Assembly: GCA_021208685.1 (NCBI GenBank)
Contig: JAJOJJ010000019.1
Coordinates: 1 to 64,000, forward strand
Length of the DNA stretch: 64,000 bases
Direction: 5' to 3'
DNA from: Saccharospirillaceae bacterium
Lineage (GTDB): Bacteria > Pseudomonadota > Gammaproteobacteria > Pseudomonadales > Oceanobacteraceae
This document shows positions 52,588 through 63,414 of this stretch, in pieces. Position numbers and translations under genes: made by a program. Below the pieces are notes generated by a model that had not been told where the DNA came from, ran no database searches, and worked only from the letters and a program-made list of their open reading frames with translations. Position 1 is the stretch's first letter. Every line of letters begins with the position of its first letter.

Positions 52588-53840
52588 AAACCCTGACCAT
52601 GAACCCGGTAAAAATGCACTGGCTGGATCGCTTATGCCGTAATGCACTGTTCCGCACTCTGGAAAATCTGCACACCGGTTGCATCCGTTTACACGAAGGC
52701 AGCCAGCAACATATTTTTGGTGATAGCAGTGATACTGCATTCTCGGTTTCATTGCACATACACGATGCCGAGGCTTACCGGAATATTGCCCTGAATGGCA
52801 GCGTCGGTGCCGGCGAATCCTATATGACCGGAGACTGGAGCAGCGATAACCTGCCATTACTGATCCGTGTTCTGGCACGGAATAAAGATGTGGTCGACAG
52901 CATCGACAGCGGTCTGGCCAATATTGGTAAAGTATTGCTCAAAGGTTTTCATTACCTTAACCGCAATACCGAAAAAGGCTCTCGCCGGAACATCGCAGCG
53001 CATTACGATCTGGGTAACGATATGTTTGAGCTGTTCCTGGATCCGACCATGATGTACTCCAGCGGTATATTTCCGGCCGAGTCATCCACCATGGAAGAAG
53101 CTTCTGTTTATAAACTGGATCGTATCTGTCAGAAACTGCAACTCACACCCGAAGATCATCTGGTGGAAATTGGTACTGGCTGGGGCAGCATGGCGATACA
53201 TGCCGCCAAACACTACGGCTGCAAAGTCACGACCACCACCATTTCTGAAGAACAGTTCAGCTGGGCTGAACGTCGCGTCCGCGAAGAAGGTCTGGAAGAT
53301 AAAATCACCCTGCTGAAAAAGGATTACCGTGCGCTGGACGGTCAGTTTGATAAATTAGTGTCGATTGAAATGATTGAGGCGGTAGGCCATCAGTTTCTGA
53401 ATACCTATATCAAAACCTGCAGCCGCCTGCTGAAGGATGATGGCATAGCACTGATACAGGCCATTACCATTGACGATCAGCGCTATGAACAGGCTAAAAA
53501 TGAAGTCGACTTTATTAAGCGCTATATATTCCCCGGAAGTTTTATTCCTTGTGTCACGGCGATTGCTCAGGCCGTAAGTCGTGCCAGTGATATGAAGATG
53601 ATTCATATGGAAGATATTACACCGCACTACGCCCGCACTCTGGACGCCTGGCGTCAGCGTTTTCTCAATAATAAAGAGCAGATTAAAGCACTGGGTTATG
53701 ACGATACTTTTATACGCTTATGGGATTTTTACTTTGCGTACTGCGAAGGCGGCTTTGCTGAACGGGTAATCGGAGATGTCCAGCTTATTTTTGCCAAACC
53801 GTTAAACCGGCGTCCGCCATTACTGGGAGCGCTGAGCTGA
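52584..53840 (+). CDS. Cyclopropane-fatty-acid-synthase-like methyltransferase
   Basis: A 418-residue SAM-dependent lipid methyltransferase. The N-terminal lipid-interacting part leads into [30 protein letters not shown], the SAM loop [16 protein letters not shown] (about 192-207), [13 protein letters not shown] and [11 protein letters not shown], all CFA-synthase signatures. It could make cyclopropane fatty acids or, like UfaM-type enzymes, methylate acyl chains on the way to furan fatty acids. The neighbouring desaturase and flavoproteins fit either path. Confidence 0.93.
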   Translation: MKTLTMNPVKMHWLDRLCRNALFRTLENLHTGCIRLHEGSQQHIFGDSSDTAFSVSLHIHDAEAYRNIALNGSVGAGESYMTGDWSSDNLPLLIRVLARNKDVVDSIDSGLANIGKVLLKGFHYLNRNTEKGSRRNIAAHYDLGNDMFELFLDPTMMYSSGIFPAESSTMEEASVYKLDRICQKLQLTPEDHLVEIGTGWGSMAIHAAKHYGCKVTTTTISEEQFSWAERRVREEGLEDKITLLKKDYRALDGQFDKLVSIEMIEAVGHQFLNTYIKTCSRLLKDDGIALIQAITIDDQRYEQAKNEVDFIKRYIFPGSFIPCVTAIAQAVSRASDMKMIHMEDITPHYARTLDAWRQRFLNNKEQIKALGYDDTFIRLWDFYFAYCEGGFAERVIGDVQLIFAKPLNRRPPLLGALS

Positions 53841-53841
53841 C

Positions 53842-54351
53842 ATGAATCTGCCGGTAAGCCGTCATTCAGCAGGTAGTAAAACCGCATTACTGATCAACAT
53901 TGCAGGTTTTCAGCTGTGCTGGGCTGCCTGTGTTATCGGCGGCACACTCTGGGCCGTAATCTGTGTGCCCCTGTTTTTGGGTTGGCACTGGACACAGCGT
54001 AAACCCGGGGAATTATGGCTGATTACGCTGATAACGCTTGGCGGCAGTTTGTTTGACAGCTTATTACTGAACCTGAATTTACTCCATTTCCCTGATTATG
54101 AAGGAGCCATTATTCCGTTATGGCTGGTCCTGTTATGGAGTGCCTTTGCCGCGACCCTGCGTCACTCGATGGCCTGGCTACTGGAAAAGCCGTTATTGGC
54201 CGCCCTGCTCGGTGGAATTGCTGCCCCCTGGAGTTATTATGCCGGTTCACTGTTTGATGTGATTCAGCTGACGACGCCGGTTCTGGTACTGATCGGTATA
54301 GCCTGGGCATTATTATTAGCCGCATTAAGTCTTTATTGGCGGGAGAGATAA
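53842..54351 (+). CDS. DUF2878 membrane protein
   Basis: A 169-residue protein with about five membrane helices and little else (WAVICVPLFLGWHW, LWLITLITLGGSLFDSLLL, WLVLLWSAFAATLRHSM). It fits the DUF2878 family that follows DUF1365 and CFA-type genes in many gammaproteobacteria. Function unknown. One base after the methyltransferase stop and three before the next gene. Confidence 0.85.
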   Translation: MNLPVSRHSAGSKTALLINIAGFQLCWAACVIGGTLWAVICVPLFLGWHWTQRKPGELWLITLITLGGSLFDSLLLNLNLLHFPDYEGAIIPLWLVLLWSAFAATLRHSMAWLLEKPLLAALLGGIAAPWSYYAGSLFDVIQLTTPVLVLIGIAWALLLAALSLYWRER

Positions 54352-54354
54352 ACC

Positions 54355-55128
54355 ATGATTACTCCGTTATTGAAGCATTGCGCGGCAATCCTGTCTGGGT
54401 TGGCCGCATTCCTGCCTGTCGCCGGTAATGCACAGACTGGTGATACCGATGTTATGGTTTACTATGGTGAAGCCTACGCTCTGGATGAGCCCACAACGCT
54501 GATCTATCGCGAAGAACACCGGCTGCAGTTACGGGATGGTAAACCCTATCAGCGGGATGTGAATTACTTCGATGCTGAAGGAAAAATGATTGCACAAAAA
54601 GAAAATCGCTATTTTAACAATGCTGCGGCTCCTGATTTCCGTCTGCAGGATCTGCGCAACAACTACCGTGAGCAGGCACTCTATAACGACGATGGCAGTC
54701 TGACATTAGGTCTGCAGGAAAGTGACGGACAGGCGTGGCAAGAAAAGCGCATAAAAAGCCTGCCCGATGATCTGATTATTGATGCCGGGTTTGATGAATT
54801 TGTACGTCGTCATTGGCAAACTCTGCTGGCAGGAAAGCAGGTTACTTTCAGCTTTGCATCCGCGGCCAGACAGGATCTGGTGAACTTCCGGCTGCAAACG
54901 CAATCCGCCGATGAGCACAGGCTGGTGCTCAGCATGCGCCTCCAGTCGCGCATGTTATCCTGGCTGCTCAGTCCTATTGAGCTGACATACGACCGTCAAA
55001 GTCAGCGTTTGCTGCGTTATCGGGGACTGAGCAATATTCTTGATGAACAAGGCAACAGCTATCAGGCGGATATCCGTTATCAGTATCCGGCTGCGGTGGT
55101 CGGGACAAGTACCGCCAGCCGTGATTGA
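54355..55128 (+). CDS. Exported protein of unknown function in the photolyase operon
   Basis: A 257-residue protein with a signal peptide ending near VAGNAQTG. The mature part is rich in charged strands (YREEHRLQLRDGKPYQRDVNYF, LTYDRQSQRLLRYRGLSNIL cited in part), suggesting a periplasmic beta-rich fold such as a lipid-binding barrel (inference). No lipobox. I do not recognise a named family with confidence. It starts three bases after the DUF2878 gene. Confidence 0.8.
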   Translation: MITPLLKHCAAILSGLAAFLPVAGNAQTGDTDVMVYYGEAYALDEPTTLIYREEHRLQLRDGKPYQRDVNYFDAEGKMIAQKENRYFNNAAAPDFRLQDLRNNYREQALYNDDGSLTLGLQESDGQAWQEKRIKSLPDDLIIDAGFDEFVRRHWQTLLAGKQVTFSFASAARQDLVNFRLQTQSADEHRLVLSMRLQSRMLSWLLSPIELTYDRQSQRLLRYRGLSNILDEQGNSYQADIRYQYPAAVVGTSTASRD

Positions 55129-55232
55129 TGCGCGACCGCAACAGGGCAGAATGGTTCACTTTGCATTCATATTCAGCCGTTATGATAACCACTATGAATA
55201 CGTCTGCGACCAGCCAACAGGGAACCCGTACG

Positions 55233-57314
55233 ATGAAATCACTGCTTAAACGACGTCAGCATTCTGCTCAATCCGGGCGTCAGAGAATGCGATTACTGAT
55301 GCTTCCGGCGCTGCTTTTGGCTCAGGTTGCAGCAGCAGAAGAAAGCGATACCGTTAAACTGGATACGGTGCAGATCAGCGGTCAGGAAGAGAAACTGACG
55401 GAAATCTCCACCGAAAAACTGCTGAAAATTCCGGGCTCAGGGAATGACCCGTTGCGGGCCATTGAAAGCCTGCCCGGCGTGACCTTTTCCGGTGGCCGCA
55501 CCTCCGCTCCGGCCGTACGTGGTTCATCACCTGATGATAACGCCTACATCATCGACTTTATCCCGGTTGGTTATATTTTTCATACCGACTCGTCGAGTAT
55601 TTTAAGCGATAACGTTGTTGAAGATTTCACCCTCGAAACGGCGGCCTTTCCGGCGCAATACAACAATGCGACCGGGGCGGTCATTGATGCCACATCGCGT
55701 TCCCCCTATTACGACCGCAGCCAGTTTATTATTGATGCCAGCCTGCTGAAAGCCGGTGTTTTTATCGAACAGCCCATCAGTGAAAACCAGAGTTTTTACA
55801 TCGCCGCGCGCCAGAGTTTATTCCAGTACTACATCGAAAACTTCCTTGATGATGAGGACTTTGAATTTACCACCGTCCCGGAATATTACGATTATCAGGG
55901 TAAATACGAATACCGCATCAGCGCCACTGAAACACTGTCATTCCAGGCTATAGGCTCACGCGATAAAGCCGGATTATTGTTCGCCGAAGATTCTGACACG
56001 GTTTTGCAAGACCCGGGATTATCCGGCGGTCTGGATTTTGAAGCCTTTTTCAACAGTCAGGGACTGGTCTGGGAAAAGCTGTATACCAGTGGCATGACCC
56101 ATAAGATCGGCCTGTCGCAAATGGAGCAGAAATTCGGCTTCCGCATTGGCCGGGAAAATAATATTGACGTTAAAGTAAACGACTATAACCTGCGCAGCCA
56201 GTTCAGCTATCCATTGAATTACGAACATGAATTACGCTGGGGTGTTGAGCTTAAAGAAAGCCAGATCAGCTATAAAGGCCGCTTTGAAGCCCCACCCTGT
56301 GATGAATTCACCCCGGATTGCCGTATTGTTGACGGTACAGAAGTTCTGGAAGGGGATGGCAAGCCAACGATTTACCATTACGATGCACATCTGGCGGATG
56401 CGTGGAATGTCACCCCGGACTGGACTTTAATTCCCGGTGTGGCGTTGTCTTATGACGATTATACCGAGGAATACTTCACCGAGCCGCGCCTGCAGAGCCG
56501 CTGGCAATTTACTGACCGCTGGTGGTTTACCAGTGCTTATGGCCAGCACCATATCTTGCCGGATAATTTCGGCAGCTATGTAACGCCGTTCGGTAATCCG
56601 GATCTCAGGCAACCAACCGCCACGCATTATGAGTTAGGACTGGAAAATCAGCTGGATAACGACATGCTGTGGAAAGTCGAGGTCTATTACAAGGATCTGG
56701 AAAACATCATCATTTCCCGTCCGGGCCCGGAAAACTACAGCAACCTTACCGACGCTGAATATAATGATCTGCCGCTTTACACCAACGATGCCGACGGCAA
56801 AGCCTGGGGAATGGAATTCTTCCTCAATAAAAACCTGACCGAACGCTGGTATGGCTGGGTATCGGTGGCTTATTCACGCACCTTCCGCACCAATAATTTA
56901 ACCGGTGATGATTTCAGCTATAACTACGACCAGCCAGTCATTATCAACAGCGTGGCCAATTACCAGCTGAATAAAGACTGGCAAATTGGCTTTAAATGGC
57001 GTTATCAGAGTGGTCAGCTGATTACGCCACTGGAAGATGCGGTTCAGGATGCCGATGATCCGGCGCTTTACAATCCGGTGTATGGCGGCGTCAACTCTGA
57101 ACGCTTACCGGCGTATCACAAACTGGATGTACGTGCGGATCGTACCTTTCGTTTCCAAAGTGGCTGGGAAATGGATTTCTATGCAGAAATTCTTAACCTC
57201 TACGGACGTGATAACGTCACCGGCTATGAATACAAAGGTGCGGATTACAGCGAGAAAGAGGAAGTTACTGACTTACCGACCATTGTCTCTTTTGGCATAA
57301 AAGCCAAGATTTAA
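55233..57314 (+). CDS. TonB-dependent receptor at the end of the photolyase operon
   Basis: A 693-residue outer-membrane receptor: signal peptide (MRLLMLPALLLAQVAAAEES lies at its core), plug domain (about 50-170, including PLRAIESLPGVTFSGGR and APAVRGSSPDDNAYIIDFIP) and a long beta-barrel. Start choice: ATG at 55233 has an AGGGA site; ATG at 55287 gives a shorter signal peptide; ATG at 55128, coupled to the previous stop, would add 35 residues. Substrate unknown. A receptor as last gene of a photoprotective lipid operon is unusual. Confidence 0.9.
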   Translation: MKSLLKRRQHSAQSGRQRMRLLMLPALLLAQVAAAEESDTVKLDTVQISGQEEKLTEISTEKLLKIPGSGNDPLRAIESLPGVTFSGGRTSAPAVRGSSPDDNAYIIDFIPVGYIFHTDSSSILSDNVVEDFTLETAAFPAQYNNATGAVIDATSRSPYYDRSQFIIDASLLKAGVFIEQPISENQSFYIAARQSLFQYYIENFLDDEDFEFTTVPEYYDYQGKYEYRISATETLSFQAIGSRDKAGLLFAEDSDTVLQDPGLSGGLDFEAFFNSQGLVWEKLYTSGMTHKIGLSQMEQKFGFRIGRENNIDVKVNDYNLRSQFSYPLNYEHELRWGVELKESQISYKGRFEAPPCDEFTPDCRIVDGTEVLEGDGKPTIYHYDAHLADAWNVTPDWTLIPGVALSYDDYTEEYFTEPRLQSRWQFTDRWWFTSAYGQHHILPDNFGSYVTPFGNPDLRQPTATHYELGLENQLDNDMLWKVEVYYKDLENIIISRPGPENYSNLTDAEYNDLPLYTNDADGKAWGMEFFLNKNLTERWYGWVSVAYSRTFRTNNLTGDDFSYNYDQPVIINSVANYQLNKDWQIGFKWRYQSGQLITPLEDAVQDADDPALYNPVYGGVNSERLPAYHKLDVRADRTFRFQSGWEMDFYAEILNLYGRDNVTGYEYKGADYSEKEEVTDLPTIVSFGIKAKI

Positions 57315-57322
57315 GCTGCGCG

Positions 57323-57356
57323 ATGCCCATCCGCTGAGCCGTCAGCCGATGGGCAT
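57323..57356. terminator. Hairpin between the convergent receptor and GNAT genes
   Basis: ATGCCCATC (57323-57331) pairs with GATGGGCAT (57348-57356), with an inner GCTGA/TCAGC extension. It spans the GNAT stop codon. T-tracts are short, so efficiency is uncertain. Confidence 0.6.
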
Positions 57357-57968
57357 TTCCATATATTCATGACTGCCAACACGGCCAAAAGCGGAGCTGA
57401 AACCACCGTGGCGGATGATGCGTGGTTTAAACCCAAGACGCAGATAAAGCGCACGGGCCCGTGGATTATGATCAGCAACATCCAGAGCAACATGGGTCAG
57501 ACTCTGAGCCTGAGCGCGGATGATCAATTGCTGTATTAACTGTTCACCGATACCACAACCGCGTCTCTCTGGTTTAACCCCTAACTGATAAATTAAGCCC
57601 CGGTTTGCCTGAGGCGGACGGATGACCCGTTCGGTGCGCAATCCGCGTAAGATCACACCGGGTATGTGCCTGGCAGGATAAAATCCGTTGATGTCACGCA
57701 ACGCCGCCAGCATAAACCCGGCACTTTCCGGCTGTGACCGTAATGCCCCCACCGCCACCACCTCGTCATTAATGAGGGCCGCAAGATGCTGCTGGAATCC
57801 GAACTCGGAACGACCGTTAACAAAAGCATGGTGGAGAAAATCCTGTGCTTCCTGCTCATGACGAGCGCAAAACACATAATTGAATGCCCCGGGGCCGGAG
57901 CTGTATATCAACGGCACAGCGGCATGGACATCAGCCGCAAGACAGGGACGAAAACTCAGCTCATTCAT
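57342..57968 (-). CDS. GNAT family N-acetyltransferase
   Basis: A 208-residue acetyltransferase from the ATG at 57968 (MNELSFRPC); an upstream start adds 17 residues. The acetyl-CoA site is VKPERRGCGIGEQLIQQLI (Q/RxxGxG/A type), followed by HVALDVADHNPRARALYLRLGF, the usual C-terminal block. The N-terminal half is longer than in minimal GNATs. Substrate unknown. Divergent from the LysR gene. Confidence 0.88.
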   Translation of the reverse strand: MNELSFRPCLAADVHAAVPLIYSSGPGAFNYVFCARHEQEAQDFLHHAFVNGRSEFGFQQHLAALINDEVVAVGALRSQPESAGFMLAALRDINGFYPARHIPGVILRGLRTERVIRPPQANRGLIYQLGVKPERRGCGIGEQLIQQLIIRAQAQSLTHVALDVADHNPRARALYLRLGFKPRIIRHGGFSSAFGRVGSHEYMEMPIG

Positions 57969-58161
57969 AGGGCAGCCAGCATCCTTTATTTTTTGGTACC
58001 AAGGTACACTTTTAAGCAATACCCGTCCAGAGTGCAGTCAAGCCAGAAAAGAAGAGAAAACTTTGGCTAATCATGTTTTTTTTATAGCCATTGTTCCAAA
58101 ATCACCTTTAAAATTCATAAATAACCCCCATACTGAGTCCATTCGCAAGAGGAACTGTCCC

Positions 58162-59151
58162 ATGTTGATTGGTAAGCGTGAAGAATTTGACCTGAACGAG
58201 ATGGCTATCTTCGTTCATGTTGTTGAAGCTGGCAGCTTTACCGGTGCCGCTAAAAATCTAGGACTCCCCAAATCCACGGTCAGCCGCAAAATCACTCAGC
58301 TGGAAGAGCGTCTTGGCGTGCGGCTGATTCAGCGCACCACCCGCAGCCTGCGTCTGACCGATACCGGTAACGCTTATTACAATCACTGCGCACGTATTCT
58401 CAGTGAAATAGAAGAAGCCAATATTGCAGTAATACAGATGCAAAGCACTCCGACCGGCACACTGCGCATTACGGCGCCGGTCTTGTTTGGCTCGACGGTG
58501 CTGTCGAGCCTGGTGGCTGAATTTATGGATCAGCATCCGCAGGTGATGGTTGATCTGGTACTGTCCGATCAGCGTCTGGATCTGGTACAGGAAGGCATTG
58601 ATGTGGCTTTCCGTATTGGTCAGCTGGAAGATTCTTCGCTGATTGGCCGCTATCTGGGTGATGTCAGGGCGATACTCTGTGCCAGCCCTGAGTATCTGGA
58701 ACGCCACGGCATGCCCAGCCATCCGGAGCAATTACACGAGCATCGTCTGCTGACGGGCTCACAATGGTTACAGTGGCCAATGAATGGCCCACAGGAAGAA
58801 CAATACACCGTTCAGGTTAAACCGCGTCTGCAGGTGAACGATTTCGCCAGCCTGTATGCCCTGACCCTGTCCGGCGCTGGTATTTCCCCCGTTCCCATGC
58901 TGATTGCTGCCCCGGCCATCCGCGCCGGCAATCTGGTACCCGTGCTGTGCGACTGGCCGTTTGAAGCCAGCCCGATTCATGCGCTCTACCCGAGCAATCG
59001 CCACCTGTCCGCCAAGGTTCGCAGTTTCGTCGATTTCGTGATCGACAGTATCCGCCCCAATCCCCCGTGGGAAGTGGAGCTGCTGGAAAGCGCCTGTCCC
59101 AACGACAGTAAAGAGAAAGTAAGCGCCGGACAGAAACCGGCCGTACACTGA
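58162..59151 (+). CDS. LysR family transcriptional regulator
   Basis: A 329-residue LysR regulator. Winged helix-turn-helix at about residues 10-70 (AIFVHVVEAGSFTGAAKNLG, PKSTVSRKITQLEERLGVRL) and an effector domain of the periplasmic-binding type (GTLRITAPVLFGSTVLSSLV, GIDVAFRIGQLEDSSLIGR). It belongs to the large group often regulating efflux or detoxification genes. The ATG at 58162 has a GAGGAA site; the frame is open upstream but lacks a better start. Likely divergent target: the GNAT gene about 190 bases away. Confidence 0.93.
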   Translation: MLIGKREEFDLNEMAIFVHVVEAGSFTGAAKNLGLPKSTVSRKITQLEERLGVRLIQRTTRSLRLTDTGNAYYNHCARILSEIEEANIAVIQMQSTPTGTLRITAPVLFGSTVLSSLVAEFMDQHPQVMVDLVLSDQRLDLVQEGIDVAFRIGQLEDSSLIGRYLGDVRAILCASPEYLERHGMPSHPEQLHEHRLLTGSQWLQWPMNGPQEEQYTVQVKPRLQVNDFASLYALTLSGAGISPVPMLIAAPAIRAGNLVPVLCDWPFEASPIHALYPSNRHLSAKVRSFVDFVIDSIRPNPPWEVELLESACPNDSKEKVSAGQKPAVH

Positions 59152-59319
59152 GCACGGCCACAAGGGACAGACAGGGGACATGGGATGCGGCTTAGGTACT
59201 GCCCGGCCTTCATTGCCTCTGGCAGAAACCGGCCGGGCCAGCTATCTGGCCAAGAGTGAAAGTAACAAACGAATCAGACTGCGTTTGCGCAACCTCTGAA
59301 CCCGTGCCGGAATTGGTCA

Positions 59320-60495
59320 TCAGGCGTCGCCGCTTTTCGGCATCATATCCAGCAGAGCCTGAACTTTTTGCGGGTCCACATGCTCCGCAGAAAAGACCTG
59401 ATCAACCTGCTGCAGAAATGCGCTCAGACCTTCATCAACCCGCATTCCCTCGTTAAAAACCCGGCTGGTTTCAACGATGCCGGTTTCCATAATCTTCTGC
59501 ATCGTCGCTTCCTGACGCTCATCCATGCCCAGAAACTGCAGGCTCTGTTCAACGCCATCGGCCATGTTTTCCACCACATCGGCAATGTCACGCATCACTT
59601 GCTGATAGGACGTATCCACCGACGACATGATATGGCTCATCTGGCTGCTCAGTCGTTTCACCAGACAACTCTCCAGCGCCAGGGACTGCAGATTATCCAG
59701 CGCCTGAATGCGGGCATCGCAGCCTTGCAGCAGGGAAAATACATTGTCTTTGATCGCGCCATATTTTTTCTCATCATCCACCGGCATATTTTTCACCAGT
59801 AAGGATACGCTGCCATAATTCATGATCGAACGACGGCCAAAATCAACATAGCGACCCATGTCTTTGCATTCGCTCATCAGCACGGATTCCATATCCTTTG
59901 CCATGCCATTGGCTTCCATATTTTTTACACCGTAACGGCTGCGCATCTGCAGGCTGCAGTTGATGGCATAACTCTGCAACGCCTGAAACAGACGCATGCC
60001 CAGCTCATCAATGTTGTTGCAGCGGTTTACGTCGAGTAAAAACTGAATATTCACGCCCAGATCGGACGTATCGGACATGGCAATAAAAGCCATTTCGTTG
60101 GCTTGTTTCAGCTGCATTTTCAGCTGATCGTTGGCAATTTTGTTGAACAGCACCCGATCCAGCCGGGCCCTCAGTTCAAACATCATGGACGGTGACAGGT
60201 AATCATCACAACCGGCGTCATAAGCATCCAGCTTGTGCTGCAGCGCCTCCTGATTACCGAGCACCACAACCGGCAATTCGCTGCTGTCTTTCAGCTGCCG
60301 GCAGGCAGTAATCAGCGCGTCGGCGCTAAAGCAGTTACCGTCGATCAGAATCAGTTTAAGGTCGTATTCATGGGCCAGTGGTGATATCCCACCGGTGTCG
60401 GCGGCGTACAAAAGGTGATATTTGTCGCCCAGCTGCTCACTCAGTTTTCCATCCGGCTGCGTGGTCAGTACAACCGCTGTGTATCGCGTTGTCAT
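59320..60495 (-). CDS. Degenerate receiver-domain protein with helical output region
   Basis: A 391-residue protein. Residues 1-125 follow a response-regulator receiver, with an Asp at the phospho-acceptor place (LILIDGN) and the DDYL turn, but the conserved Lys after it is Ser (DDYLSPSM) and the Thr/Ser switch is Gly (VVVLGNQ), so phosphorylation signalling is doubtful. The rest (about 130-391) is mostly helical with long amphipathic stretches and no helix-turn-helix or GGDEF/EAL motif. Proteins of this type may act by protein contact. No kinase beside it. Confidence 0.8.
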   Translation of the reverse strand: MTTRYTAVVLTTQPDGKLSEQLGDKYHLLYAADTGGISPLAHEYDLKLILIDGNCFSADALITACRQLKDSSELPVVVLGNQEALQHKLDAYDAGCDDYLSPSMMFELRARLDRVLFNKIANDQLKMQLKQANEMAFIAMSDTSDLGVNIQFLLDVNRCNNIDELGMRLFQALQSYAINCSLQMRSRYGVKNMEANGMAKDMESVLMSECKDMGRYVDFGRRSIMNYGSVSLLVKNMPVDDEKKYGAIKDNVFSLLQGCDARIQALDNLQSLALESCLVKRLSSQMSHIMSSVDTSYQQVMRDIADVVENMADGVEQSLQFLGMDERQEATMQKIMETGIVETSRVFNEGMRVDEGLSAFLQQVDQVFSAEHVDPQKVQALLDMMPKSGDA

Positions 60496-60628
60496 AGTCG
60501 GTCCATCAAATAATCGTCCTCCTCAATGTTTAGTTGAGGAAAACGCATCCCGCCAGCCGGTTTACTGACATAAAGCGGGATAAGGCCGATTATTTATGCC
60601 GCGAATAAAAGGTGTGACGGACGGCAAC

Positions 60629-63256
60629 TCAGATCAGCTGCAGTTCTTTGGCGCGATGAATGGCCTGTGTACGACTTTTGGCGGCCAGCTTGACGTTGAT
60701 CTTGCGGGCGTGGGTTTTCACGGTGTGCAGGGAGATAAACAGCTGATCGGCAATTTCCTGATTTGACAGACCTTCTGCGATTTTTCGTAACACTTCCAGC
60801 TCACGTTCACTGAGGCTGACCGCCTGACCGGATGCTTCTGTTTCCGCCCGCGCCGACAGAGTGTCACTGATATCCGGCACCCAGAACAGCAAATCCAGCC
60901 CTATGCCCTCGCGCTGCAGTACCCGGGCAGACTGAGTAAAAATCTGCTGGCTTTCCAGTTGTTGGTTTTGCGCACGCAATGCCGCACCCCGCAGTAATTG
61001 CAGCAGCATCATGCTCAGATTGTGATTACGCTGACGCAGCCAGCTGTCAATTTCATGCAGACATTCCACCGGTTTACCGGCCAGCAGGTATAACCGTGCC
61101 TGGGTCGCCACCGCCAGACCCGGAAGCATCGGAAACAACTCCGGCCGCGGCAGTTGTGCACAGCTTTGCCCCTGCAGTAACTGATCAATAACGCTTTGTG
61201 CGCGACTGAGCTTGCCCTGAGAAATCCAGACGTTGGCCTTAACCATCATCAGCCACTGATAACTGTCGGCTTCCACCTGCCAGCGCTGCATCAGCCGTTC
61301 GGCACTGTCGAGGGCGTTCAGCGCCGCCGGGTATTCTGCCGCCGCCGTGCAGCGCATGGCTATGACGGCATAGCCATAACACACCGAGACATCGTGCACC
61401 TCGGTACTGGCGGCGATGCCCTGCTGCAGGGTTTCATCCAATAACGTGTCATCGTGACCGCCGAGCCAGCGCAACACCGCACGGTAGAGCAGTAAACGCC
61501 CTCGCGGTAACAGTTCGCCGTGTTCACCGTAGCCGCTCAGCAATGCCAGTCCGCGCTCGACGATTTCGCGGCTGTGGGCAATATGACCGCGATTCAGTTC
61601 AATACGGGCGTAATCAAACAGTGCCAGCGCTTCCATCGCAGGGGCATTATTCTGCCGCGCCAGATCCTGCGCTAAGCGGTTCCAGATACGGGCTCCGTCA
61701 GCGTCATGCTGAGCCAGACGCAACTGAGCCAGCGTTGAACTCATCAGAATACGCAGGGTAAAACGCGCCGGAGGCAAACTCTCCAGCGCCTGTTTGCATA
61801 AAGGTTCGGCCTGACTGAGCTGACCTTTGAGGCGCGCCAGATAGCCTTGCAAAGCAGCTTCTTCAAAGTGGGCCAGGCAGCGGCGTTGCAGCAGACGGCT
61901 GATGATGTTTTCTGCTTTTTCACGCTGGTGCGTCAGCAGCCATGACCAGGCGGCAATGGCCATCAGTCGCGGCGAGGCGTACAACAACTCATCGCCCAAC
62001 AACTCAAACCAGGACAGCAGCCCGGCAATATCCAGATTCGCCAGAATGGTTTCAGCTTCGTGTTCAACCCATCCCTGAACCTCTTCGCTCAGTCCTGCCG
62101 CACGGGCATGATGCAGTGCGGAAACCGGCTGCTGTTGCTGGCTCAGCCACTCATACGCCAGATGATGCAGACGGCGGCATTCCTGCTGTGGCAACTGCCG
62201 CGCCAGAAGATCCGCCATCACCGGGTGCATGCGGAACCAGCCGGGGCGATGCTGCTGCGGTTCGATAAACAGGTTCAGCCGGATAGCCTGTTGCAAGGGC
62301 TGGTGATATTCGGACGAGCCGGTACAGTGCTGCAGCAATTCCTCGTTAAAACTGCCAAGCACAGCCGCCTGCTGCACAAACTGCTGAACATTCGCCGCCA
62401 AGCGGTGCAGTGTTTCGCCCGACAGATAGTCTCCCAGTTCCTGCTGAGCCATGTGCGCCGCGGGCTCCAGTGGCCGCCCGGCGGCACGGTAACAGGCCAG
62501 CCAGATGGCCAGACCCGCAGGCCAGCCGGCCAGTCGCTGAATCAGCTGCTGTATCTGCTGTGGGCTGATATTCACATCATGCATCAACAGCAACTGCTGG
62601 GTTTCATCATCGCTGAATGCCAGCTCGCTGACCCCCAGCCAGCCCAGGCCGGTATTCAGGCGTAAACGCCCGAGATGATTGGGTATATAACGCGACGCCA
62701 GCACCATGCTGACGCCCGCAGGCAACTGTTCAACAATCAGGTTCAGTACCTGCCAGCTGTCGCTGTCCTGCAGGCTGTGAACATCATCAAAACAGAGCAG
62801 CAGCGGCCGCTCAAAACTGGCCAGTTCCTGCAGCCACAACAACAATACCTGTTCAACATCAACATGCCCGCGACGTTTGGTTTCATGCCAGTGCGCCAGA
62901 GCATCGGTGGCCACGCCCGGCAGCTGACGTTCCGCCGCTTCGAGAAAATGGCGCAGGAAAAAAGCATCAGGGGTATCGCGGCTGTCGAGGGTCAGCCAGA
63001 TAACGGAAGTACCGTGGCGTTCAGCCTGCCGCGCGGCATCGGCCAATAAGACGGTTTTTCCGTAACCGGCCGGGGCATTCACCCACACCACACGGGTCTG
63101 CTCCAGCGCCTCCAGTAACAAAGCCGCACGGTCAAGTGCGTGCAGCGGAGCATCCGGACGACGGCATTTAAGCGTCACCCAGGCGGCTACGGCTTTCTGA
63201 TCGAGGGATTCCAGCCAGGGCGACTGTGGGGCATCGGGCTTTGCTGTAAACACCAT
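60629..63256 (-). CDS. MalT/AlkS-like ATP-dependent LuxR regulator
   Basis: An 875-residue regulator of the LAL/MalT group from the ATG at 63256. Order: STAND-type ATPase with Walker [13 protein letters not shown] (about 58-69) and Walker [12 protein letters not shown], a winged region, a long TPR-like superhelix (about 400-780), and a C-terminal LuxR helix-turn-helix ([34 protein letters not shown]). These proteins are activated by small effectors and ATP; AlkS (alkane use) and MalT (maltose) are examples. The target cannot be identified from this window. Confidence 0.93.
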   Translation of the reverse strand: MVFTAKPDAPQSPWLESLDQKAVAAWVTLKCRRPDAPLHALDRAALLLEALEQTRVVWVNAPAGYGKTVLLADAARQAERHGTSVIWLTLDSRDTPDAFFLRHFLEAAERQLPGVATDALAHWHETKRRGHVDVEQVLLLWLQELASFERPLLLCFDDVHSLQDSDSWQVLNLIVEQLPAGVSMVLASRYIPNHLGRLRLNTGLGWLGVSELAFSDDETQQLLLMHDVNISPQQIQQLIQRLAGWPAGLAIWLACYRAAGRPLEPAAHMAQQELGDYLSGETLHRLAANVQQFVQQAAVLGSFNEELLQHCTGSSEYHQPLQQAIRLNLFIEPQQHRPGWFRMHPVMADLLARQLPQQECRRLHHLAYEWLSQQQQPVSALHHARAAGLSEEVQGWVEHEAETILANLDIAGLLSWFELLGDELLYASPRLMAIAAWSWLLTHQREKAENIISRLLQRRCLAHFEEAALQGYLARLKGQLSQAEPLCKQALESLPPARFTLRILMSSTLAQLRLAQHDADGARIWNRLAQDLARQNNAPAMEALALFDYARIELNRGHIAHSREIVERGLALLSGYGEHGELLPRGRLLLYRAVLRWLGGHDDTLLDETLQQGIAASTEVHDVSVCYGYAVIAMRCTAAAEYPAALNALDSAERLMQRWQVEADSYQWLMMVKANVWISQGKLSRAQSVIDQLLQGQSCAQLPRPELFPMLPGLAVATQARLYLLAGKPVECLHEIDSWLRQRNHNLSMMLLQLLRGAALRAQNQQLESQQIFTQSARVLQREGIGLDLLFWVPDISDTLSARAETEASGQAVSLSERELEVLRKIAEGLSNQEIADQLFISLHTVKTHARKINVKLAAKSRTQAIHRAKELQLI

Positions 63257-63414
63257 GAAACTGTCTGACTCGGCTGACGGATCTGAAACCACCGTCGCTG
63301 GCTGACAACAACGATGTGCAGTGGTTGAGTTGCAAGCATATTACACGAAGTAAGGCGGTGGTACCCGTAACCGGCTGACAATGCGCTCAGGGCAGGCAAA
63401 CAGAGGTAAGTGCG

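Noticed and set aside
57880-58161. Long N-terminal extension of the LysR protein
   Set aside because: LysR proteins begin close to the helix-turn-helix; the extension overlaps the divergent GNAT gene and its residues look non-coding.
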